Shown: positions 50,736 to 59,600 of the stretch, in pieces | Position numbering within the stretch: position 1 is the first letter of the stretch | How the letters are laid out: each line of letters begins with the position of its first letter | NCBI GenBank assembly: GCA_019925095.2 | Contig: CM034392.1 | Span: 26,173,887 to 26,237,886, forward strand | Direction: 5' to 3' | Source of the DNA: Dendrolimus kikuchii | Lineage: Eukaryota; Arthropoda; Insecta; Lepidoptera; Lasiocampidae | DNA: 64,000 nt | Position numbers and translations under genes: made by a program | The notes under the pieces: model-generated | Told to the model about the DNA's origin: nothing | The model's database searches: none | The model's input: only the letters and a program-made list of their open reading frames with translations

Positions 50736-51609
50736 TTATTGCAGTAAATAGAATTATGTTATTGTTCTTATGTAGGTATATGTAATGTAGATTATTATAA
50801 CCTACTTAATGAATATCTATAGTAGTTTATTTTTCTTTTAATTCTATTTAATTACGATTGTGTTTTAATTTAGTTAAACCACCAAATATTATTTATTTTA
50901 TCTTTTGATGTTTCCTTGAACACCGGGTTTCCTTGAAGACATCTACTTCTACTGCAAATGTATTCATATTAAATTGTCTAGATTTAAGTTACGGGGAATA
51001 ATAAAGAGTTTCATTCATATATTGCATGATTATTATTGCATGATTAAATTTGATATTTTAATTGTCATGAGATATTTTAGGGAAAGCATCTGGCAACTCT
51101 GAAGCTCCGCCGATTGGCGGGGCTTAGGGCGTGGTTACTTGCGGTAGGTCACTTGATACAATAATGAATAATTTATATTCGAATTATGGAAATGCTATGG
51201 GTGCGATTACATTTTTGTAGCAATAAGAATGAAGTGAATTATGATTTGATGTGATCGTAGAGCTACTGGAGACGATCACGACTAGTCGTGGCCGAGACAT
51301 TATGCTGTGTGTATGAGGCGAGCCTATTATACAGGTACTTTGCTGAATATTTATCAAAGTATTAGCTTACGGCTTACGCAATGCTCCGTTTGCGGCGAAT
51401 CCGAATCGGTTTGCCACTCTGCTTTACTGCAGGGCCTTGAGACCTTTGCCTGAGTCTTTATTTTTAACTACCAGGATGCTTTTAGAGAAGAACTGGACTT
51501 AACTGTGTCTTAATATGCTAATTGTAAAATTAAAATTACATTCTAATGTTATTTAAGTAGACATTTTTAATAATATCGAATATAATGTAATTCTGTGTAT
51601 AAATCTTAA
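50736..51609. other. No gene recognised
   Basis: AT-rich, with a GC-richer patch at 51080-51450. Nothing identifiable. Confidence 0.3.
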
Positions 51610-51812
51610 TATATATAAAGTACGTGTCACGTTGTTTGTCCGCGATGGACTCCTAAACTACTTGACCGATTTTAATCAAATTTGCACACCGTATGCAGTT
51701 TGATCCGACTTGAAAGACAGGATAGCTTACATTTGGACCCCGTAGGTGGCACTGGAATCGGGTTCTAAATTTTATTTCTTCAGGGCAGAAGAACGTCTGC
51801 CGGGACAAGCTA

Positions 51813-51815
<3 letters not shown>
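51610..51815 (-). repeat. Dispersed repeat family K
   Basis: TATATAAAGTACGTGTCACG to GAACGTCTGCCGGGACAAGC, the reverse of 42993-43202. Confidence 0.75.

Positions 51816-51850
<35 letters not shown>
51816..51850. repeat. TA dinucleotide microsatellite
   Basis: About 17 TA units directly after a family K copy. Confidence 0.9.
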
Positions 51851-51852
<2 letters not shown>

Positions 51853-51853
<1 letters not shown>

Positions 51854-52020
51854 CAGCCCATAAATGTCCCACTGCTGAGGTCGGGCCTCCTATTATAATT
51901 GTAACAATATGCACATTAGATTAAAAAACTGACTAAGTGATGCATGCGTTCTGGCCAGGATCGAACCCGCGCCCTCTGAGTCTGGGACGCGTGTACTAGC
52001 CATTACGCTACCACGACTAC
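51853..52020 (-). mobile_element. tRNA-derived SINE (family B), internally deleted
   Basis: The minus strand has GTCGTGGTAGCGTAATGGCT, GGTTCGATCCTGGCC and the GTGCATATTGTTACAAT body, then jumps to GGAGGCCCGACCTCAGCAGT. Confidence 0.78.
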
Positions 52021-52094
52021 TACTACTATTATTATTTATAACATAAATAATAATAAGATTAATAGTGTTTATTTATTTCTAGGTAGCTTTTTAA

Positions 52095-52372
52095 CCGTGC
52101 AAGAATGAAGAAATACTACAATGGCGTCGTTTCGTTTTTGTCGTCTGACAAAACAACCCACAGCCAGGTGGTAGGATATTTGCCTGTCTGGATGGCTATC
52201 ACCCCTGGTCTCGGGTATGCCGCCATAGCAACCTCGAGTTATGTTCCGATATTAGTGGCCAGGTTCCAATCTCGGTTAAAGACCTTTGATGTTGCAAATG
52301 TCCATAGGCGATGGTAACCGCTCTCCATCAAGTGGGCCGTCTACGTGTCTGCTGAACTTATGCAATAAGAAA
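52095..52372 (+). mobile_element. Family A retroposon, diverged
   Basis: CCGTGCAAGAATGAAGAAAT to AACTTATGCAATAAGAAAAA; a 16-bp deletion removes GAGCAGCAGCGCATTT. Confidence 0.82.
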
Positions 52373-52448
52373 AACAATTTCCTCACGTTAAATTATGTGG
52401 TAAAATCGCGCTGAAATATGCGCAGTGAGCACAAGGCCTTACATATTT

Positions 52449-52614
52449 TTTTTATTGCAGGAGTTCAGCAGACAGGCAGACGGCCCACTTGATGAAAAGC
52501 GGTTACTATCGCCTATGGACATTTGCCACAACAAAGGTACTACAAATGCGCTGCTGCTCTCTTAAGGGAGGGAGACTGGAACCTGGTCACTAATGCCGGG
52601 ACACAACTCAAGGT
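52449..52614 (-). mobile_element. Family A retroposon, 5'-truncated
   Basis: TTTTATTGCAGGAGTTCAGC to ACACAACTCAAGG. An extra GGGA repeat sits after CTTAAGGGA. Confidence 0.85.
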
Positions 52615-52680
52615 CACATATATTCAATACGGACCTAGGTTACAACAAGTTTTCACATTATGTTATGATTATAGAAATAA

Positions 52681-53130
52681 CTAGCTGTCCCGGCAGACGT
52701 TGTCCTGCCCTGAAGAAAATTTGAAACCCAATTGCAGCGCCACCTACCGGGTCCAATTGTGAATCTAAACCGGATGGTTAAAACTTTATACCCCTTTTTA
52801 CGAAAATTGCGCGGACGGAGGAGAATGAAATTTCGCACACTTATAGTTTATATAGAGAAGGAGTGCAGAATACTAATATATATATTTTTTATGCATAAAA
52901 AATACATTAGATCAACAAAAAAAACATTACACACACTACCATGTATTTGACACACACACGCATATATACTCTTTTGTTTATTGTTAAAGTGTAATTAACA
53001 GTGTAGCCTTGGCGAAATCTGTGATTATAGAAGTATAAGTCTTTGACAACAGAACCTTAATAATGTTCAAATTTATAATTTAAATTAATTATGATCGAAT
53101 TTCGACTACTGGGCGACCAGTAGTTCAAAT
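52681..53130 (+). repeat. Chimeric repeat: family K start joined to family D
   Basis: AGCTGTCCCGGCAGACGTTG to GTGAATCTAAACCGG (K) is followed without a gap by GTTAAAACTTTATACCCC and GCGCGGACGGAGGAGAATGA (D). D then runs to TGGGCGACCAGTAG. Confidence 0.7.
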
Positions 53131-53154
53131 AATTACTTCTAATTTATAGAAGTA

Positions 53155-53355
53155 CTAGCTGTCCCGGCAGACGTTGTCCTGCCTTGAAGAAAATTTGAAA
53201 CCCAATTGCAGCGCCACCTACCGGGTCCAATTGTGAATCTAAACCATCCCCGAATCCACTTGAACACATACAAAAAAATTCATTCAAATCGGTCCAGCCG
53301 TTTAGGAGGAGTTCACTGTCAACACACGTACCGAAGAATTATATATATAAAGATA
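53155..53355 (+). repeat. Dispersed repeat family K, uninterrupted
   Basis: AGCTGTCCCGGCAGACGTTG to GAAGAATTATATATATAAAG. Reference copy for the interrupted one at 39667. Confidence 0.78.
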
Positions 53356-53398
53356 TGCATTACTCTTTAAACAATAATAATTGTGATATTTGACTCTT

Positions 53399-53540
53399 GC
53401 GTACTCTTGCGTGCATGACAAGAGTTATGAATGTCAAAGAAGCAAGTGAGGTGTGTAAGAATAAGCCTAAATGGCGCTCTGTTGTTCGTGCCTACCCCGC
53501 AAGGGAACTGGCGTGAAGTTATGTATGTATGTATGTATGT
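53399..53540 (+). mobile_element. Family F RTE-like LINE fragment with 13-bp target duplication
   Basis: ATATTTGACTCTT lies at 53386-53398 and again at about 53541-53553. The fragment starts near GTGCATGACAAGAGTTATGA and ends in the ATGT tail. Confidence 0.88.
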
Positions 53541-53554
53541 ATATTTGACTCTTT

Positions 53555-54160
53555 TTACTTGACGTCATAATTTTGTATGCTTGACAATTGACTAAATTTT
53601 CTAAAAAATACATTATACACACATACTCAGGAAGAATTTACTACAGAAATGATCCTATGAATTAAGGCATATACTTCTACTAATGGATAAGGTAGCCAGG
53701 TACATACATGCAAATATTTTCCGTATTGATTGGCGTTACTAAAATGCTTCAGTGTGCGTCTAACTTTATTCTTAAATTCAACTTGAAATACAAATCCGGC
53801 ATTACAACTTTAATACACCCAAGAAAAAGATCGAGGAAAACTACAAAATTCAATACAATCAGTCCCCCCCCCCATTTCCGACACACATTCAGCGGTCCCC
53901 CCCACTCGACTTCATTTGCAGTCGAGACTACGTTAAAATCAATTATGCCTGCGATTGTTTCGTTAGTGGAAGCAAATGTTTTTTGTCCCCCCACCTCCTT
54001 GCCACGAGGGGGGCATCTCGAAGGCCCCCCTAAGCTCCCCGGACTTTATATTCACCGGACGGACGGCTGTCTCCTCTGCTTGTTTGGATTTCTTTTGATG
54101 AGCGCGCTTTGCTGGCGTCGGATGCATTTTCTTTCATTTATCTCTTTGTTTTATATAAGC
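53555..54160. other. No gene; C-homopolymer-rich patch at 53860-54030
   Basis: Several runs of 7 to 11 C (at about 53863, 53897, 53986 and 54021) lie in a 171-codon plus ORF (53708-54223) with no recognisable family. The ORF ends inside a family A copy, so it is unlikely to be a real gene. Confidence 0.35.
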
Positions 54161-54161
54161 T

Positions 54162-54482
54162 TTTTTATCCGTGCAAGAACGGAGAAAGAATACAATTTCC
54201 TGCGGCCGGGCGGCCTGTCCTAAAAGGCGACTAAACAACCCATAGCCAGGTGGTAGGGCATTTGCCCGGCTGGATGGCTACCAGCCCTGGTCTAGAGCAT
54301 GCCGCCATAACAACTTTGAGTTGTGTTCCGGCATTAGTGACCAGCTTCCAGACTCACTTAAGAGAGCAGCAGCGCATTTGTAGCACCTTTGGTGTTGCAA
54401 ATGTCCATAGGCGATGGTAACCGCTTTCCATCCAGTGGGCCGTCTGCCTGTCTGCTGAACTCCTGCAATTAAAAAAAAAAAA
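54162..54482 (+). mobile_element. Family A SINE-like retroposon, full length
   Basis: TTTTTATCCGTGCAAGAACG to CTCCTGCAATTAAAAAAAAA. Confidence 0.88.
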
Positions 54483-54640
54483 GTTTTTGTTACCATTATT
54501 TTATATGTAGTTGTATATATGTATACATATATGTTTGTTAAATGACAGTAGAATATATCCTAAATTATATCGACAAATCGCGCCCTAATTATTTTTTTCA
54601 TTTTAATGTAAAACGCAACTTTTTGAAAAAAAAACCAGAT

Positions 54641-54687
54641 AGAGATACTATCACAAAAAATGGTGTATTTTTTGTGATAGTATCTCT
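54641..54687. repeat. Perfect 20-bp hairpin, 7-nt loop
   Basis: AGAGATACTATCACAAAAAA (54641-54660), loop TGGTGTA, then the exact reverse complement (54668-54687). Confidence 0.92.
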
Positions 54688-54849
54688 TACATGGGATGTT
54701 ATTAATAACTAATACACGAGGCTGTGAGTTTGTATATAAAAAAAAACATAAGGCTATTCCGCTGTGGGAAGAAAAAAGTAATAAGGAAGCGATTTGTCGA
54801 TAAAATATATGTTTTAAAAATTTAAGCTTCAATATCAATGACCAAATGC
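54688..54849. other. No feature recognised
   Basis: AT-rich. Confidence 0.3.
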
Positions 54850-55100
54850 ATTGTCGGCCTCTGTGGTTGAGCGGGCTAAGGCTTTGCCGGCGTACCTCAC
54901 TGCAAGGCAGAGGTTCCGGGTTCGATTCCTGGTATAGTAAATTTCGGAAACGTATTTTCTCCGTTATTTACTATGGTCTGGGTGTCTGGGATCGGCCCCA
55001 GAGTAGTCCGTTGTATATTACCCATAACACAAGCGTAACTTGCTTAATTTGGGGATATACAATGTGTGTGTTTGTCTGCCGATTATTATTATTATATATT
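54850..55100 (+). mobile_element. tRNA-derived SINE (family B2), full length
   Basis: TCGGCCTCTGTGGTTGAGCG (A box TGGTTGAGCGG) and CCGGGTTCGATTCCTGG (B box) are 40 nt apart. The body holds GTCTGGGATCGGCCCCAGAG and CATAACACAAGCGTAACTTG, and the tail is an ATT repeat. The tRNA-like head is close enough to a tRNA that Pol III transcription is plausible. The acceptor stem does not close, so it is not a tRNA gene. Confidence 0.85.
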
Positions 55101-55139
55101 GTATTTATACCATTCATACTTTAATTACAGTATTTTGCA

Positions 55140-55255
55140 TATTCTTAAGTTTTCGCGACTAGTACCTTCACACAATAAAACTACGTTTAACGGTTTTAAA
55201 AGTGGCCGAAACGTCAGAACAAAAATTAAATAAAATGCCGCGTACTTTTAATTAT
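55140..55255. mobile_element. MITE family E, internally deleted
   Basis: CTTAAGTTTTCGCGACTAGT and AATAAAACTACGTTTAACGG join directly to AAAGTGGCCGAAACGTCAGA, so nearly the whole body is missing. Confidence 0.68.
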
Positions 55256-55331
55256 ATAGTATTTGTGATTAAATTTGAACCTGTCTATAATTAAAGTCTA
55301 TCCAATTATTTTCTCACACAAGCATTATGTA

Positions 55332-55588
55332 TACAACAGATATACAATGCAAAAGTGGATGGATGCAGAAGTCGTGGAAGGCCACGACACACCTTCCATG
55401 ATCAAATTGATCGTGTACTAGCAGAAGGTGATGTCAGGAGCCTTAAGAACAGACGAGCTTGCATGACAAGAGTTATGAATGTCAAAGAGGCAAGTGAGGT
55501 GTGTAAGAATAAGCCTAAATGGCGCTCTGTTGTTCGTGCCTACCCCGCAAGGGAACTGGCGTGAAGTTATGTATGTATGTATGTATGT
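55332..55588 (+). mobile_element. Family F RTE-like LINE 3' end with 12-bp target duplication
   Basis: AAGCATTATGTA flanks both ends (55320-55331 and 55589-55600). It encodes QIYNAKVDGCRSRGRPRHTF to ARELA-stop without a break. Confidence 0.9.
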
Positions 55589-55600
55589 AAGCATTATGTA

Positions 55601-55885
55601 AATGAAATAGTTCCTACATACATACGACACTACAATGTCGCCATTCGGCGATGTCTAATATCTCCGTCGATTAACTATGCAAATCTCTTTTAAGAGGGCT
55701 TTTAAACTTGGTTTTGTATTAAATTTGAACTCAGTTAAGTGTCTAGCAGTCAATTATTTAATACCAGCTAGTGCCAGTGAAACTTCGTTCGCGTTGCCAT
55801 AACGAATACGTATTCCTCAGATAATTGTTACGGCGGTAGGAAAAAACGCGACGGTAGCGCCATATTTTTGGATATATTCGCCTTT
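55601..55885. other. No gene recognised
   Basis: CpG-richer sequence at 55790-55870 with no assignable function. Confidence 0.3.
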
Positions 55886-56040
55886 TTTTATTGATGGAAA
55901 GCGGTTACCATCGCCTATGGACATTTGCAACACCAAAGTCGCTACAAATGTGCTGCTGCTCTCTTAAGGGAGACTGGAACCTGGTCACTAATGCCGGAAC
56001 ACAACTCAAGGTCGTTATGACGACATACTCTGGACCAGGA
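55886..56040 (-). mobile_element. Family A retroposon, truncated at both ends
   Basis: TTGATGGAAAGCGGTTACCA to GACATACTCTGGACCAGG. It lacks the GCAGGAGTTCAGCAG end. Confidence 0.82.
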
Positions 56041-56200
56041 AGGCCTGTCCCACAGAAACGACGTGTCGGTATAGAAAGTATCCTAAGAGTTCATCCAGGA
56101 TATAAACTAGCTCTGTCTGGAGTTTCCTTCAAAGTCAGTTCAGTAGTTTTCAAGTGACGCTCGAAAACACAGACAAAAATCAAATAAATTGTGTTTTCGG
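56041..56200 (+). repeat. Dispersed repeat scrap (family G)
   Basis: GGTATAGAAAGTATCCTAAG, CAGGATATAAACTAGCTCTG and GTAGTTTTCAAGTGACGC parallel 11719-11900. Confidence 0.45.
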
Positions 56201-56244
56201 AATCTGGTTTCCAAATTAGCTTTCTTGATTTTTATCTCTTTACT

Positions 56245-56502
56245 AGCTGACCCGGCAAACTTCGTACCGCCTCAGAATAAAAAAATAAAAAACATTGATT
56301 TCTGAACGATGGGACGAACATCAAATGTTTGACATTTAAAAGAAAAAAAAAAGTTCACTTTTCAATTTAATTTGATTTCAGAATGTCTTTTAAATTTAAC
56401 TGATTTCTAAACGACGGGACGAACGTCAAATGTTTGACAGGTAGGAATACTTTCTAAGGGAAAACGAAATTGTTGTTTGTACTATATTCCAAGCACTTTT
56501 TT
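56245..56502. repeat. Dispersed repeat family L, cut by the BEL/Pao insertion
   Basis: AGCTGACCCGGCAAACTTCG to CTATATTCCAAGCACTTTTT, as at 12923-13450. The match stops at the LTR start. Confidence 0.72.
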
Positions 56503-56619
56503 CATATTAAGAGAAAAATATAGATGTCAATTTATTAGATCCAAATAAATGTCTGTTATATGAAGACGTGCTTCTTATTTATTTAATAGATAAATTATTA
56601 GAAAGCGCGAATAATACCC
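56503..56619 (+). repeat. 5' LTR of the plus-strand BEL/Pao element, 5'-truncated
   Basis: CATATTAAGAGAAAAATATA to GCGAATAATACCC. It is identical to 62003-62119. It lacks TGTTACGGACTCTTTT, which starts the 3' LTR. Confidence 0.9.
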
Positions 56620-56627
56620 CAACATAG

Positions 56628-56643
56628 TGGCGACCGTGACACC
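56628..56643 (+). promoter_or_regulatory. Primer-binding site
   Basis: TGGCGACCGTGACACC lies 8 bp after the shared LTR segment. TGG starts match the CCA end of a tRNA; this form is used by several insect elements with a tRNA-Arg primer, from memory. Confidence 0.75.
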
Positions 56644-56689
56644 AAACGTTTACGGCAAAGAATCTGACGATATTTTTAACTAATTTACG

Positions 56690-59600
56690 ATGGATCTCAA
56701 TATTCTGAAACGACAAAGGGAGCAATTGAGACGTGTTTTTTTAAGACACGAGATGGCCGCTTCTTCAAGTATAGACTACGAATTTTTAAAAGAAAAAATA
56801 GATGGAATAAATAGATTGGACACAGCAATACAAAATGAGATGTTGAGTTCAGAAAAAATTGATGAAGAAGAATATGAAAAAGAGTGTGAAGACTGTGATA
56901 ATATAAAAATAAGATGGCTCAAAACAAAAGCTAAACTATGCGATGAGTTCAAGAAAGAGAAAAAAGAAGAGACACAGTGTTCTAATTTAAAGAATTTGAA
57001 TTTACCTAAAATTGACATTAGGAAATTTGACGATAATCCCAAATCATGGCTACCGTTTTGGGGGCAATACAAAAAAATACATGAGAATGTCAGCATGGAC
57101 GAAGAAACAAAATTTCAATATTTAACACAAGCGATGACTGATGGTAGCACTGCTCGAAATTTAGTCGAAAGCTATCCACCAACTGCAGAAAATTACCCGA
57201 AAGTAATCAAGACTCTAAAAGACCGCTTTGCTAAAGACGAAACTCTAATTGAAATTTACGTACGAGAACTGCTGAAATTAGTTACATGCAGGCAACAAAT
57301 AGGTTTAGACGTTTTGTACGATAAAATTGTTGCAAATTTACAAATTTTAGAAACACTAGGTATTATTCAGAATAAATATGAATGTATCTTGTTACCTTTA
57401 ATAGAATCAGCGTTACCAGAGAGCGTCTTATTGTCATGGAGTAAAGTACCACGTGGGGTAGGGGTACAAAAGCTTAATAGTTTATTAGATTATTTACAGA
57501 CAGAAGTGGAAGCAGAAAGACGCGTGAAGTTGGCAAGTGACTTTCTAGATAGCTGCTCATCCAAGGAGCCTACTGCTACATGTCTAACATCTAAGCAGCT
57601 GATAGATAAGACTAGTGGGAGTCTGTCTAGCACGAAACAAGGTAAGGTTGTATGCTATTTTTGTGATAAACCACATAGTGCTTTTCAATGTAGTAAGTCT
57701 GGAGATTTAGGTTTAGAAGAAAAGAAACAGGCAATTAAAGTGAAAGGTGGTTGTTATGTTTGCTTAAAACGAGGGCATATTGCCAAAAACTGTAAGTCAT
57801 ATGTTAAGTGTTTGTCTTGTGGTAAAAGGCATCCCATAATTTTATGTCCTACGTTACATGACCAAGTCCATAAGCTAAAGAATAAAGACAAACCATCCGG
57901 TTTGATAGAAGAAGTCTCCACCAATTTTTCTCATAATAAGACGACGACTTTTCTACAAACTTTGATTGTAAAAATATCAGGGAACAATAATGAAATTAAA
58001 GTTCGAGCTTTACTTGATTCTGGTTCACAGCGAACATACATAAAAAAGAAAGTAGCTGAAGAACTTGGACTACCTGTAATACGACAGGAAAAATTAGGAC
58101 ACACACTTTTTGGTGGTGTAATAAAGAGTTCGAAGACGTATAGGGTATTTGAATTCAAAGTAAGTAATACTGCTAACAATTACTCTGTAATAATGACGGG
58201 CATAGAGCAAGAAATACTTTGTGGTGATTTACCAAAAATATGTAATTTGGCATTGATACAAAGACTCCAAAAGAACAATATCTATTTAAATGATACGGAT
58301 AAAGAATATACGGATATAAAAGATATAGATATACTTATAGGATCAGATTACTTAGGTTCTATTTTAGACAACGTCATTGTTCACATAACAGATAACCTTA
58401 TAGCAGTTAAAACAAAATTAGGGTGGACTTTGCAAGGACCTATGGAGATGAGTTATGGAGTATATAATAATGTAATCAATTCAAATTTAATCACAACATT
58501 ACCACATGTAGAAAATGAAATAGAATTTTTATGGAATTTAGAATCATTAGGTATTAAAGATCCATATAATAATGAAATATCTAATATTCCGCTCGACATT
58601 GCAGTTAATGAAGAAGGTCGTTATGAAGTGAATCTCATATGGAAAGATGGTCCACAACTAGGAAACAACTATGACCAAGCGAAGAAAAGATTATGGTCAA
58701 CTACAAAGAAGTTGGAGAAAATGAAGTTGCTGGAAGGATATCATAATGTATTCAAAGACTGGAAAAAAGAAGGTATTATAACAGAAGTACACAATGATAA
58801 TACGGATGATGGTCATTATATGCCACACCATGCAGTAATTAAGTTAGAAAGTACTACTACTAAAATTAGACCGGTTTTTGACGCTTCATGTAAAGATGAA
58901 AATAACAGATCATTAAATTCATGCATAGAGAAAGGAGGTAACCTAATAGAGCTCATTCCAAAGCTATTGATGTTATTCAGAGTTGGAAAATACGGTGTCA
59001 TATCAGATATTAGGAAAGCATTTCTTCAGATATCGATTTCACCAGAAGATCGTAAATATCTTAAACTGTTATGGTGGAAAAATCCTGAGGAGAAAAATGA
59101 TATAGTAACTTATCAACATGCACGTGTGCCTTTTGGTGTTACGTGTAGTCCGTATCTTTTAGCCGCTACTATAAAATATCATTTAGAGAAGTATACTAAT
59201 TTATATACTAAAACTGCGAAAAGATTGAAAGAATCATTTTATGTTGATAACTGTGTTACAAGTTTGGATTCAGAAGAAGAAGTGAAAGAGTTTATAAAAG
59301 AATCAATCGATCTAATGGAACAAGGAAAATTTGACTTAAGAGGTTGGATGACAAACTTAGTAAATAAAAATGAGGAAACGAATACAGTATCAGTGTTAGG
59401 ATTACAATGGGAAAGAAACACGGATGAGTTGCGATGCAATTTAAAACTGAAAACTATAGTGAATAAAATTACCAAGAGAGTTTTGTTGTCAATCACACAA
59501 CAAATTTTTGATCCGATAGGTTTTTTGTGTCCAACCACACTAGTACCAAAGTTAATTATACAGAAAGTATGGTCATTAAGTACTGGGTGGGATGAAGAAA

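Noticed and set aside
53708..54223. 171-codon plus-strand ORF as a gene
   Set aside because: It crosses C homopolymers and ends inside a family A retroposon. Its composition follows the local base bias.
54850..54935. Functional tRNA gene
   Set aside because: A and B boxes are good, but the acceptor stem and anticodon arm do not close, and a SINE body with an ATT tail follows. Related copies occur in the window.
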